This document shows positions 11,100 through 22,560 of a stretch of DNA of 64,000 bases, in pieces. The stretch lies in the NCBI RefSeq assembly GCF_040954835.1, contig NC_090709.1, positions 40,590,975 through 40,654,974 on the forward strand, read 5' to 3'. This stretch comes from Lepisosteus oculatus (Eukaryota > Chordata > Actinopteri > Semionotiformes > Lepisosteidae). The notes beneath the pieces are model-generated. The model did no database searches. It had not been told where the DNA came from and saw nothing but the letters and a program-made list of their open reading frames with translations. The position numbers and the translations under genes were made by a program. The stretch's first letter is position 1, and each line of letters opens with the position of its first letter.

Positions 11100-13600
11100 T
11101 TGGAATTGAAGTGGGATACTCTCTTGTCCCGTATTTTCCATGATGTCCAGAGGGTGACCGTAGGAAGACCGGTGTGTGTGTGTGGGAAAATTATACCCTC
11201 CCCTGTATTTTCCTTAATTTTCCAAGCTGTCCAGAGGCTGCCGGTGAAGAGCCAGGTATGGATGGGAAGATAAATTGGGAGTTGGGTGCTTCCTTCTGTC
11301 TCTTTTCCTAGTTTTCCAGGATGTTGGTATTGACATTGGACTGTTATTAATTCATTTTCCAGGCTGGCCAGTGGGAAGATGGGTATGGCTGGGAGTTGGG
11401 ATGGAGGTGAGGCTCTCCTTCACTGGCTGTCCCTCGCAGGTGACGCTGGTCTTGCATGATTGGTGCTGATTGGACCAATCTGGATCCACAGACTCCGAGG
11501 GGACAGAGCAGGAGTCGTCTCGAGGAGACATCCAGGGTGTCCTGTTCTCCTGCCTAACGGAGCTTGTGAGGATGACCATGATGACGAAGAGCTGCAGGTG
11601 ACCCTGATTCAGGCTGCTCCTTAGAGACGAGCTCCAGGCGGAGAGCCAGTGGACTCCTCCGATCGGGGCTCCAGGGGGTGACCCTCAGGGCTGTGTCCTG
11701 ACCTCCTGCTGTCTCTCGCCCACAAGATCCTGGTCAGTGTGCTGTTGACACTACACTCTCGAACCCGAGTCCAGCTCGAGCACAAGGTCAGGTTAGTCCT
11801 GTCACTCCTGTGTCCCACTCAGGACATGAACACACAGCCCTACTAGTGAGAGGAGTACAGTTATAAAGTTACTAGTATCGATATTGGAGCCTGGTGAAGT
11901 ATTATTGTTGAATTAACACACAATGTTGAGTGACAGGTGAACGCTGGGCTGAAGACAGATGACCAGGCACAGAGAGACTGCAGAGCCAGACTGCTGCCCT
12001 CAGACACACGAACCAGCTGTCACAGCTGTGCAGCCTACAGCAGCGTGTCCTGGGATGGAGGTGGGATGCTCTCTCCTGGCTCTTTTCCCTTTTCCATTTT
12101 CCAGTAAGTCCGGCGGCTGACACTGGGGAGACATGTATGTATGAAGACTGAACCCTCTCCTGTTTTCTGTTCCTTAATTTTCCAAGATCTCCAGGGGCAG
12201 ACAGTGGAGAGACAAGCATGGCTGGGATAGAGGTTGGATGTTCTCTTATCTTTTCCCTGATTTTCTAGGATGCCCGTAAAAATAACAGTATGGAAGGGGA
12301 GTTGGAATGGAGGTTGACGTTCTCTCCTGTCTCTTTTCCCTAATTTTCCAGGATGTCCAGTGGGAAGACGGGTATGGATAGGAAGATAGAATGGGGATTG
12401 ATGGTCTCTCCTGTCTCCAGCAGCGTCTCCTGCTCTCTGAGGTCAAACACCAAAATGTCAGGGGTCAAAGGTTAAGATGGACTCCAATGCAGGGACAGAC
12501 AGTGGGGGGGACTAGTGTGGATGGAGGATGATGCTCTATCTTGTGTTCATTGCTGTAGTTTTCCAGAATGGCCAGAGGCAGACAGATGAGTTGTCCAGTG
12601 GCTGACAGTGGGAAGACTGGTATGGATGAAGAGTTGGGATAGAGGTGGGATGCTCTCTCCTGTGATCTTTTCCATTTTCCAGGCTGGCCAGAGGCTGCCA
12701 CTGGGAAGATGGGTATGGCTGGCAGTTGGGATAGAGGTTGGTTACCCTCTCCTGTAATCTTTTTCTCTTCTTTTCTGGGATATCCAAAAGAATTGAAAGT
12801 GGGGAAAATGGATTGGAGTTTGGATTTGGAGGTTGACGTTTTGTCCTGTGATCATTTCTGTTGTTTTCCAGATTGTCCAGTGGCTGACAGTGGGAAGACG
12901 GTATGAAAGAGGTGTTGGGATTGACACTGGACTCATTGGACTGTATTTCCCTTAATTGGCCAGAGACTGATAGTGGGAAGACTGGTATGGATGGAGATTG
13001 AACCCTCTCCTGTAGTCTCGTTCCCTCATTTTCCAGGATATTCTGAGGAAGACTGGAATAGATGGGGTGGTAGACTGGGGTTTGGATGCCGTCTCCTGTT
13101 TCTTTCCCTAATTTTCCGGGATGTCCAGAAAAGTCATTGGGAACACCAGTGTGGTTGGAGGTTGATGCTCAGTCCTGTTCATTTCTGTGGCTTTCCAGAA
13201 TGTCCTGAGGCTGCCAGTGGGAAGACGGGTATGCATGAGGTGTTGGGATAGTGGTTAGCTGCTCTCTCCCTGTTTTTTTTTTCCTTAATTTCCAGGAAAA
13301 GTGCAGAGTCTGACATTGTGTATGAAGCTTGAACCCTGTCCCTAATTTTCCAGGATGTCCACAAGCAGACAGTCGAGAGGCAGGTGTGGTGTTGGGATTG
13401 ATGCTGAACTCTCTCTCCTGTATTGTTGTCCAGAGGCTGCCAGTGGGAAGATGGGTATGGCTGGGAGTTGGGATGGAGGTGAGAAGCTCTTTCCTGTCTT
13501 TCTCTTCCTCCTTGTGGTGGTCTCTCTGCCTGTCTCTGGAGCTGTGTCTTTCTCTCAGTCCAGCTGCTTGTGCTCTGTAAAACACTACACTTTTGCAGTA
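11100..13600 (+). repeat. Degenerate minisatellite (TTTTCCAGGATGTCCAG unit), left arm
   Basis: Repeating words are TTTTCC-AGGATGTCCAG, GTGGGAAGACGGGTATGGATG and TCTCTCCTGT, at about 80-100 bp spacing. TTTTCCAG resembles a splice acceptor, but it is part of the repeat. The inverted counterpart is at 27.88-29.45 kb. Confidence 0.8.
11415..11850 (+). repeat. Palindrome block D, copy 2
   Basis: Direct repeat of 9,740-10,145. It shares the GCAGGTGACGCTGGTCTT-type start, the GAGCAGGAGTYGTC region and the CTCTCGAACCCGAGTCCA end. The copy extends toward an ACACAGCCCTACTAGTGAGAGGAG word, also seen at 10,175-10,200 and, inverted, near 29,655. Confidence 0.8.
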
Positions 13601-13649
13601 TTAAACAGGGCTTTTTGACTGTGGGTTGCAGGTTTGATTCCAGAGGGGG

Positions 13650-16600
13650 ACACAGCCATGATCAGAACAGTCCATCTGAGCAAAGTACCTCACTCTGGGG
13701 TACAAGACTATCAGTGGCTGTACTGTAGGGAGTGGAGTGTTGACAATGGTGTACTCAATTCTCAAGAGTATTGTACCTTAATACACTGACACGTCTGTGT
13801 GTTGAACTGTCACCTGTACTGAGCTTTGTTACTCCCTGAAATAGACCAGGGTGCTGGAGTCTTTCCTATATAATACTTGAACACCCAAACCTGCGTACTG
13901 TACTCCCATCTGCACTGAGCGTTAATACTGGTAATCCTCACACTTGTATAAGTAACTCTCTCCTGTCCTGAGCTTTAATTCTCAATGACAGACCTGTGTG
14001 CTGAGCTATCCTGTGGACTGTGCTGTAATACTGAAACCAGTGTGCTGAACTTGTACTTAATTTAATTCTCACATTGACACACGAGTGCTCAACTCTCACC
14101 TTTACTGTGCTTTCATAGTCAAGTGTGTACTGACCCCTCATGTGGACTGGACTATCATACTTAAACCAGTGTGATACACCTGTGTGCTAAACTCTCACCT
14201 TGACTGTGCTTTAATACTCAAACTCTGTGCTCAGCTCCCACCTGGACTGGACTAAAATAATTAACCCACTGTGCTGATCTCTACCTTGTAAGTGAGCTTT
14301 AATATTCTGTGACACCAGTATGCTTAACTTGAACCTGCAGTGTTCTTTAAATCTCAAATCTGTGTGCTACACTCTTACCTTGATTTGAGTTTTAATACTC
14401 TGCCACACCTGTGGGCTTTTACTCTTGTTTTAATTTTTTTTTTTAATTCTCAGATCTGTGTGGTCAGCTCTGGACTAAAAAACTTAAACCAGTGCTCTTT
14501 CCTGTGCGTCAGTACTGATACCTGTGTGCTCCTCTCAGCTGGAGTTTACTCGACAGAATGGGTACTTTTTTTGTGTTTTTAAATACTTTAACCTGTGTTC
14601 TGAACTCTCGTCTCCACTCCACTGTAATGCGTGGTAATACTTAAACCTGTAAACTTAACTTAATTGTGCTTTTGTACTTCAATCAGTGTCATCAGGTCTC
14701 ACCTGGACTGTACTGAAATACTTAAACCAGGGAGGTGAGATTGTACTGAGCTTTAGTATTCAGAGATGTGTATGCTGAGCCTTCATCTGTAGTGAATTTC
14801 AATACTCAAATCTGTGTGCTACACTCTTACCTCTACTGAGTTTTAATCAATGACACACCTGTACTATAAAAGTGAAACCAGTGTGCTGATCCTTAACTTG
14901 TTAGTGAGCTTTAATCCTCAGTGCCACAGATGTATGCTAAACCTTCACAAGCAGTGTATTTTAATACTCAAATCTGTGTGCTGGAGTGTCAACTGTACTA
15001 TTAGAATACTCAGCCCTGTGTGATGAACTGTAACCTGTACTGTATTGTAATACTCAGGTCTGTGACCTCGCATGTCTGACTGGTACTATTTTGCAATGTA
15101 CTGAGCTTTAATACTTTAAACCAGTGTGCTGATCTCTCACTTGTGTGGATGTGTAATTTTTCAGTGACGTGTATACTGGACCTTCATCTATAGTGTACTT
15201 CAATACTCAAATGTGTGTGTGCTACACTCTTACCTTGACTGAGTTTCAATACTCAACGACACACCTGTGTGCTTTACTCTCACCTTTTTTAAAAAAAAGA
15301 AATCTCAGATCTGTGGTCAGCTCTCAGGTGAACAGTACTAAAATACTTCAGGTGTGCTGAACTCTCCCCTTTACTGTGCTTTAATACTCAAACCTGTGTT
15401 CTCTACTCTCACTGGGCTGTACTGAACTACTTCAGCCAGTGTACTGATCTCTTGTTCAGACTGAACTTCAATACTCAGTGATACAACCATTGCTGAAACC
15501 TTCACCTGCAGTGTACTTGAATACTCAAGTCTCGGTGCTGAAATTTCAACTGTCCTATTATAATACTCAGCCCTGTGTACTGTACTGTGTTGTAATATAT
15601 GGTGTAGTGCAGTGTCACTTGTACACTGTTGTAACAGTCACCCTCTGTCCTGTATTTCAGTGTAACAGTCAGACTTCTGACCACAACTGTCACCTGTGCT
15701 CTAGAGGAATACTCAGCCCTGTGTACTGTGCTGTTCTGTTAAATGTTTCCTATATTGTTGTAATACCCAGACCTGTGAACTGTAGAGTGATGTGGACTGT
15801 CACTTGTATTGTTGCAACAGCCTTGTCTGTTGTATGACAGTGTAATAAACACAGCAGTGTGCCAAACTGTCACCTGTAATCTACTGTAGTACTCAGACCT
15901 GTCTTCTGTGTTGTAATATCTAGCCATGGGTACTGTACTACAAAGTAATAATACACCCAGTGTGCCAAACTGAAACCTGTACTCTACTCTAATACTGAAC
16001 TATCAAACCACAGCTGAAATATTGTTTCCTTTCTTCTCTTTTCAGCAGGGAAGAAACCTGGACTTGTTCCTGTGCTGCCTACAGCTGCTGATGTAGGTTC
16101 CTACTTAAACTGTTGAAACCTTCAGCCCTGTGTACTGTGCTGCTGTAAAATTAAGACTGGGGTGTTGAACTGTCATCTGTACTGTTTGTTAATACTCAGA
16201 CCTCTGTAGTGTATGGTGTTGTAATAGATGGACTAGTCTAGTGAACTGTCACTTGTACTATAATGTAACATTTCTTCTGTACTGTATTTCAGTGTTAAAC
16301 AGGCATTGTGGATTATAGGACAATGTCATCTGTACCCGATTGTAATACTTGGCCTTGTGTACTGTATTATGTGAACGGTTACCATTGTGGGGTTGTAATA
16401 CTTAAAACAGTCACCTGTGCTGTTCTGTAATACTTAACCTGTGTATTGTAAAATGTGGACTAGTCTTCTGAACTGTCACTTTTACACTGTTGTAATTACT
16501 CTTTACCATATTGGTGAGTAAAAGATGATTTTTGATCTGACAATGTCATCTGTACTTGATTGTAATACTCAGCCCTGTGTACTGTTGTAAAATTGACTGG

Positions 16601-17450
16601 TGTCAGTGTCATCTGTACTGTTCCATAGTACTCTGACTGCTGTAGTGTATGGTGTTAAAATGGATAGACTGCTGTACTGAACTGTCACTTGTACTATAAT
16701 GTAACATTTCTTCTGTACTATATTTCAGTGTTAAACAGGCATTGTGGATTATAGGACAATGTCATCTGTATGTGACTGTAATACACAACCCTGTGTGCTG
16801 TATTATGTGAACCATTACTGCTGTGGGCTTGTTATACTCACTTTTGTCTAAACCTGACACCAGTGCTGTTCAGTCTTACTTAAGCCTGTGGAATTTACGA
16901 GTGCAATACATGGACTAGTCTACTAGACCGTCACTTTTACGATGTAATCATTCTCTTTACTGTTTTTGAGTGTAACAGATTTCCATCTGAAACTGTCATC
17001 TGTCGTTGATTAATTGTAAGTCTTAGCCCTGTGTCCTGTACTCCCCTCTGATTGGCTATCTGGATTGTGCTATAATACCCTGGTCTGTGCTTCAGTGTAA
17101 TACTCACCTATGTCTAAAACTGTCACCACACCAGTGTTTATTGTATTGCAGTGTAAGATGCAGACTTGTCCCAAACTGTCACCTGTAGTTGACTGATTGT
17201 AATAGTCAAATGTCTATAATGTACTGTGGTTTGCTGCCTGAGCTCAGGGCTGCTGTTGTAAAACCCCACCTGTCTGCTGTACTCTGAACTGTTATCTGTA
17301 CTGTAGAACAGTTGGGGACTGTTCTATTGGGAAGGGGTTAGACATCTGTACTAAACTCTTACTAGTATTTTAATCCTCCATTCTCTATTCATCAGTATGG
17401 TGCTGGAATGGACTAACTGGCCTTTTTTTTAAGCTTTAGCTTTTGAGATG
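13650..17450 (+). repeat. Long degenerate ~55-60-bp array, left arm
   Basis: Roughly 60 diverged copies built from CTGTGTGCTGAACTGTCACC, TGTACTGT and TTTAATACTCA words. The copy around 15.9-16.1 kb contains a TTCTCTTTTCAGCAGGGAAGAAACC insert that is mirrored near 25.49 kb. Inverted partner at 24.38-27.72 kb. No coding potential. Confidence 0.85.
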
Positions 17451-17469
17451 TTGACCTGTTCCTGGGTAC

Positions 17470-18480
17470 TATATTGTGAACAGTTGGTGTTTTACATCAC
17501 TGCTTGGTGAGGCTTCAACTGCAGCCTCTTTTTCCCCACCCCTGGGTGCTGCACGTTAATAAAACCACTGTGCTGGAGCTGTTCAAACAGGGAACAGGAG
17601 ACCACACAGGCCCACCCCTGAGAGGTGGGATGGGGGAATGAAGTCAGGTAAGTGTGTTTCAGAGAGGGGGAGGTGTTTTCAGGTTTGGTTGGTGTAGAGG
17701 GAGAGACTTTGTCTGGTACAGTCTTGGTGTTCAGGCACAATTCCTTTTTTTCTGGTTGAGGATTATCGCATTTTGTTTTTTTGCCTCATTTTTCCCTACC
17801 CAATGGGAACAGGAACACGCACGGCCACAGTTCTGTTCTGTGGTCATCAGGAAGTGGACTTGTTTCCAGGGGGCACTCCGATCTCTTGGGTGTTCTTTTG
17901 TGTTGTGTGGGGGGTGGGGATGGACCCTAGATGTGTTTTTAAGGTCATAACGCTCCCTGATTTAACTGCTCTGAGCTGTGACAGGGTTATTGGAGAGGTG
18001 TGTGACTCCTGGCTGGAGTTGTGCTCCAGGACAGAGCTCTGCGTGGGGTCTATGTGCCGGGAGAAGGAATAGGTCTCCTGGAGGAAACGTAGCCTGTGAG
18101 CAGCAGGAGCTGTATACAAACACACCACCCCTCTGTCTGAAAGGTGAGAGAGCTGACTGAGCTGTGCGTGAAGCCAGTAAGTACGGGGGAGACTGAATAT
18201 TAATCCACCTGCTGCCTCTGGATACGAGCGATAGAGGTTGAGCAGGAGCTCTTAACTGTTCAAGAGGGAGAGAGCAGGTCACTATTCCACCGAGACAGTC
18301 TGCTTTCTTTATAATCTAACACACCACCTTGATCTTGGCTCCCTGTTGCAGTCATCCACTCCAGGCTGGACTGGTCTTGCACTGAGAGATACAGGTGCGG
18401 CAGTGGAGGAGTGTTTAAACTGGGCCAAGGGAGGGGTACAGTCTCCACCCTCTGTTACTCTCTCACTGGGACTGTCCTGC
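17470..18480. repeat. Palindrome unique block, outer part, left arm
   Basis: Non-repetitive sequence mirrored at about 23.28-24.24 kb. It contains the 60-aa open frame (17,978-18,160, +) that is kept in the other arm. Stops and indels in the surrounding frames make a protein doubtful, and no domain is recognisable. Confidence 0.65.
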
Positions 18481-18495
18481 TGCAGGACTTCATGA

Positions 18496-18606
18496 ACTAC
18501 ATTTCCCAGCAGGCACTGAGGATGATGGTAGCCAATAGGCTGCCTCCCCTGGGTTAATGAGGCTCAGCTGTTCTCCAGGTGGAGCCTGCAGCTGGTGTAT
18601 ATAAGG
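18496..18606 (+). promoter_or_regulatory. Promoter-like module P1 (ZNF143-type, CCAAT, TATA), left arm
   Basis: ACTACATTTCCCAGCAGGC at 18496-18514 is close to the ZNF143/Staf-binding consensus (ACTACAATTCCCAG…). A CCAAT box follows at 18532-18536 and a TATATAAG box at 18598-18605. Order and spacing fit a plus-strand pol II promoter pointing at the palindrome centre. All three elements are kept in the right-arm copy. Confidence 0.55.
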
Positions 18607-18609
18607 AGG

Positions 18610-19460
18610 GCTCAGCTCCTGCAGAGGGGTGGAAGGTGGAGGCAGGGGTCTGTTCAGGTAGTTGGACTTGTTGGTGGGAAGAGGACATCTGAGCTGCAGA
18701 GAAACTGGCAGCAGTTTTAAGAAAGGAAGAGATGGAGGGACAAGCTGGGTGGTTCTTGGCAAACTAGGAGCTGTGATGGGGGCTGGGTTCAGGTTTTATT
18801 AATCTCTTCCTGAATCAGTCCTCACCCCTGGTAGCAGGATCTGTGTTCCTGCTGTTTGAAGGCCAGTGGGGGGGGCTCTGGGGTGAAGGCAGGGCCAGTG
18901 TTTCTCTTTCCTCTCAGTGGAGGCTCAGCAGGAGCCCTCATGAACCTCTAGAACTAGACTGGGCAGGGGCCCTTATTTCTTCCTGGGCTTGTTTCTCAGG
19001 GACGAGGGATGGATGTGTGCTGGTGACCCTCTCTCATTTGACACCCACCCTGTAGTCAGACCCTCAGGAAGAGGGCTCAGCCGGAGACTCATCACTGGTT
19101 TTTCTCCCCATCTTTTTTAGCTGGGAGGGGTCGAGGGGCTCACCTGGGCCCAGTCCTCCAGTGCAGGAGGCCCAGCGGGGCAGCTCTGGGCACAAACACT
19201 CACAGCCACAAGGTGAGGGATCGCAGTGCTCTTTATTCACAGCGAGGGACCCAGCAGGCCAGAAGCCACAAGACAGACCCTCGCTCTTACCTGGAGCCAC
19301 CACCAGCTTCAAACCAGGCCTGTGGCAAGAAAGCCAGCACTCCCAGTTCAGACCTTCTCCTCTTCCGACACAGCAGCAGAGCTCTGAAGCTCTTCTCTCC
19401 TGCTCTGCTCAGCACAACCACTCTCTTCCCCAGCCAAGGCCGGACTGAAGGGCTCTGCTG
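18610..19460. other. Region between convergent promoter-like modules, left arm
   Basis: About 850 bp of unique sequence between P1 and P2, mirrored at 22.56-23.19 kb with indels. No exon of recognisable family is present. Confidence 0.5.
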
Positions 19461-19467
19461 CCTGCTT

Positions 19468-19545
19468 TTTAAATGTCTCCCGACCAATGGGCTTCCACCA
19501 ATGAGCCAGGTAATTGTTTGGCGTGGCCTGCTGGGAAATGGAGTT
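19468..19545 (-). promoter_or_regulatory. Promoter-like module P2 (ZNF143-type, inverted CCAAT, TATA-like), left arm
   Basis: On the minus strand: AACTCCATTTCCCAGCAGGC (19526-19545), two inverted CCAAT boxes (plus-strand CCAAT at 19484-19488 and 19498-19502), then an ATTTAAAAAGC TATA-like element (19468-19474 region). It points outward, toward P1, so P1 and P2 are convergent about 0.9 kb apart. A ~100-aa open frame on the same strand (19,348-19,650) overlaps it and is kept in the other arm. Confidence 0.45.
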
Positions 19546-19734
19546 GACATCTTGCTGCCTGAACCTGCTACCCCTCACAGCGTCCAGAGCGAGTGGCACA
19601 GAAGCTGTTCCTGAAGTAGCTGAGCCCGTCGGCGAGGGAAATAAATCCAATTCAAATAAAAAAGAGCAAGTAGTCTTCTGGGATGAGTAAAATAATCATT
19701 GTTAACGTTTGTGAGAATTCAATGTAAAACACTT

Positions 19735-20310
19735 GTCCCTTGGAGGATTTGAACCTGCAGGCTGGAGGGGAGCAGGCGAGAGCTCTTCCACAGAGCCACC
19801 ATGTCTCTCTGCAGGCTGGGGCTCCTGTGGGCTCTTGCTCTTCCCGGCTCAGGGTTCCAGACTGAGCAGTAAAAGGCAGAGCGATGGCGTCTCCTCTCAG
19901 GGCAGGAGCAGGTGGAGGAGTGGAGATGGTGCTGCGCTCATGACTGGGAGGTTGTGAGTTTGAATCCCAGGTGGGACCTGAGGTTGATAAGAAAAGTACA
20001 TGATCTCAGTGTCTCTATCAACATGTCTCTGTTTTCAAGAATTAAATTGAATAAAACAAGCTAGTTTCTCCCTGGATTTGAACCCACAACCTCTCTGGTA
20101 CAGAGGCAGAGCTCTTCCACTGAGCCACCGTGTCTCTGTTGGGCTGGGGCTCCTGTGGGCTCTTGGTCTTCTTCCCAGTTCAGGGCTGAAATGGAGGGAT
20201 AAGAGCCGGACCGAATCCCTCTCCCCTTGGGCCTGGAGCAGGTGGAGGAGTGGAGACGGTGTTGCGCTCATGACCAGGAGGTTGTGGGTTCAAGTCCTGG
20301 CTGATCCCTG
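19735..20310 (-). repeat. tRNA-like SINE block, left arm
   Basis: Two minus-strand tRNA-like modules (complement of GGATTTGAACC at ~19,745 and GGATTTGAACCC at ~20,075) alternate with two plus-strand modules bearing GAGTTTGAATCCC (~19,957) and GGGTTCAAGTCC (~20,286). They are separated by short unique linkers. The same arrangement is mirrored at 21.72-22.29 kb. Confidence 0.6.
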
Positions 20311-20329
20311 GTAAGTAAACCAAGGTGAG

Positions 20330-20870
20330 TATCGGAGGTGAGTATGTGGGCAGGATGATGGGGAGGGGCTATTACTGGGGGGTAGTGGGGGGGTGGAGGA
20401 GGCAGAGCAGGGCTAGGGGGAGAGGCAGGTAGTGGGGTGGGCTAGGTAGGGCAGGGCAGTTACTGGGTTAGATTAGAGGGGTGGAGGAGTGGGCTAGGGG
20501 GAGCTGTAGAGTAGGGCTAGGTTAGACAGGGGTAGTGGTGGGGTGGAGGAGGTAGGGCTAGGGTGAGGTGGAGGGTAGTCAAGAGTAGTGGTGGGGTGGA
20601 GGAGGTAGGGCTAGGGTGAGGTGGTGAGGTGGAGGTGAGAGGAGAGGAGGAGTGGCAGGTGGCCTGGGCCTGAGGGGCAGCAAGAGGAGTTGGGAGGGGG
20701 GCCCAGGCCAAGGTGGGGGGTGGAGGCAGGGCTAGGAGGAGAGTGGGGGGGGCAGAGTGCAGGTGGGCAGGAGGCAGGAGAATAGGGGGGTGGGCAGAGT
20801 GGAGGTGGAGGTGGTGGTGGTGGCAGCAGTGGGGGGGGGGAGGGGCACCTCCACTTTTCGCTATCTTCCC
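20330..20870 (+). repeat. Purine-rich core, left arm
   Basis: Strongly G+A-skewed sequence of GGGTGGAGGAGG, GGGCTAGG and GGCAGAG words. Its pyrimidine-rich complement lies at 20.94-21.69 kb and is about 220 bp longer. The homopurine character gives stop-free frames of no coding meaning. Confidence 0.85.
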
Positions 20871-20876
20871 CCCCAT

Positions 20877-20922
20877 GTAGTCTCAGAGAAGGGAGGCCCC
20901 TCCCCAATGAGTCTGAGACTAC
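20877..20922. repeat. Palindrome centre: 10-bp perfect stem, 26-bp loop
   Basis: GTAGTCTCAG at 20877-20886 is exactly complementary to CTGAGACTAC at 20913-20922. The spacer 20887-20912 is 26 bp and itself contains GGGAGGCCCCTCCCC-type self-complementarity. Outside the stem the arms continue with TCTTCCCCCC / GGGGGGAAGA and CACCTCCACTTTTC / GAAAAGTGGAGGTG. Confidence 0.92.
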
Positions 20923-20939
20923 AGGAGAGGGGGGGGGGG

Positions 20940-21700
20940 GGAAGATAGGAAAAGTGGAGGTGCCCCTCCCCCCCCACTGCTGCCACCACCACCACCTCCA
21001 CTCTGCCCACCCCCCTATTCTCCTGCCCCCTGCCCACCTGCACTCTGCCCCCCCTACTCTCCTCCCTCATGCCCCCCCCCTACTCTCCTCCTAGCCCTGC
21101 CTCCACCCCCCACCTTGGCCTGGGCCCCCCTCCCAACTCCTCTTGCTGCCCCTCAGGCCCAGGCCACCTGCCACTCCTCCTCTCCTCTCACCTCCACCTA
21201 GCCCTGCCCCTGCCTCCTCCACCCCACCACTACCCCTGTCTAACCTAGCCCACTCCTCCATCTAACCCAGTAACTGCTCTGCCCTACCTAGCCCACCCCA
21301 CTACCTGCCTCCTCCACCCCACCTCACCCTAGCCCTACCCCTGTCTACCCTACACCTCACCCCACCCCTGTCTAACCTAGCCCTACTCTACCCTACAGCT
21401 CCCCCTAGCCCACTCCTCCACCCCTCTAATCTAACCCAGTAACTGCCCTGCCCTACCTAGCCCACCCCACTACCTGCCTCTCCCACTAGCCCTGCTCTGC
21501 CTCCTCCACCCCTCCCTTCCTAGCCCACCCCACTACCTGCCTCTCCCCCTAGCCCTGCTCTGCCTCCTTCACCCCTCCCTTCCTAGCCCACCCCACTACC
21601 TGTTCCTGGCCCTGCTCTGCCTCCTCCACCCCCCCACTACCCCCCAGTAATAGCCCCTCCCCATCATCCTGCCCACATACTCACCTCCGATACTCACCTT
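20940..21700 (-). repeat. Pyrimidine-rich core, right arm
   Basis: Complementary partner of the purine-rich core, with CCACCCCACTACC, CCTAGCCC and CTCTGCC words. Extra copies of the CTAGCCCACC unit make it longer than the left core. Confidence 0.85.
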
Positions 21701-21894
21701 GGTTTACTTACCAGGGATCAGCCAGGACTTGAACCCACAACCTCCTGGTCATGAGCGCAGCACCATCTCCACTCCTCCACCTGCTCCAGGCCCAAGGGGA
21801 GAGGGATTCGGTCCGGCTCTTATCCCTCCGTTTCAGCCCTGAACTGGGAAGAAGACCAAGAGCCCACAGGAGCCCCAGACCAACAGAGACACGG

Positions 21895-21948
21895 TGGCTC
21901 AGTGGAAGAGCTCTGCCTCTGTACCAGAGAGGTTGTGGGTTCAAATCC
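21895..21948 (+). repeat. tRNA-like SINE head with intact A and B boxes
   Basis: A-box TGGCTCAGTGG (21895-21905) and B-box GGTTCAAATCC (21938-21948) both match the pol III consensus, with 43-bp start-to-start spacing as in a tRNA gene. A mature tRNA is not claimed because the anticodon stem is irregular. A relative at 22228-22281 has TGGCTCTGTGG and the same B-box at the same spacing. Confidence 0.6.
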
Positions 21949-22227
21949 AGGGAGAAACTAGCTTGTTTTATTCAATTTAATTCTTGAAAACAGAGACATG
22001 TTGATAAATAGAGACACTGAGATCATGTACTTTTCTTACCAACCTCAGGTCCCACCTGGGATTCGAACTCACAACCTCCCAGTCACGAGCACAGCACCAT
22101 CTCCACTCCTCCACCTGCTCCTGTCCTGAGAGGGGATGCCATCGCTCTGCCTTTTACTGCTCAGTCTGGAACCCTGAGCCGGGAAGAGCAAGAGCCCACA
22201 GGAGCCCCAGCCTGCAGAGAGACACGG

Positions 22228-22281
22228 TGGCTCTGTGGAAGAGCTCTCGCCTGCTCCCCTCCAGCCTGCAGGTTCAAATCC
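22228..22281 (+). repeat. tRNA-like SINE head, second copy
   Basis: A-box-like TGGCTCTGTGG (22228-22238) and B-box GGTTCAAATCC (22271-22281), 43 bp apart. Mirrored on the minus strand at about 19,740-19,800 in the left arm. Confidence 0.55.
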
Positions 22282-22481
22282 TCCACAGGACAAGTGTTTT
22301 ACATTGAATTCTCACAAACGTTAACAATGATTATTTTACTCATCCCAGAAGACTATTTGCTCTTTTTTATTTGAATTGGATTTATTTCCCTCGCCGACGG
22401 GCTCAGCTACTTCAGGAACAGCTTCTGTGCCACTCGCTCTGGACGCTGTGAGAGGCAGCAGGTTCAGGCAGCAAGATGTCA

Positions 22482-22560
22482 ACTCCATTTCCCAGCAGGC
22501 CACGCCAAACAATTACCTGGCTAACTGGTGGAAGCCCATTGGTCAGGAGACATTTAAAAA
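22482..22560 (+). promoter_or_regulatory. Promoter-like module P2', right arm
   Basis: ACTCCATTTCCCAGCAGGC (22482-22500), an inverted CCAAT box (22538-22542) and CATTTAAAAA (22551-22560). Mirror copy of P2, pointing away from the palindrome centre. One of the two CCAAT boxes of the left copy is mutated here (CTAACTGG instead of CTCATTGG). Confidence 0.45.

Larger units (their letters stand above)
8500..20886 (+). repeat. Palindrome left arm
   Basis: Order from the outside in: degenerate array (8.5-8.9 kb), G-rich block (8.94-9.74), block D copy 1 (9.74-10.15), unique/degenerate (10.15-11.1), block D copy 2 inside a TTTTCCAGGATGTCCAG minisatellite (11.1-13.6), long ~60-bp degenerate array (13.65-17.45), unique promoter-bearing block (17.47-19.65), tRNA-like SINE block (19.73-20.30), purine-rich core (20.33-20.88). 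Confidence 0.9.

Noticed and set aside
21895-21948. Functional tRNA gene
   Set aside because: A and B boxes and spacing are good, but anticodon stem pairing is irregular and related degenerate modules alternate in both orientations, so a SINE head is the better reading.
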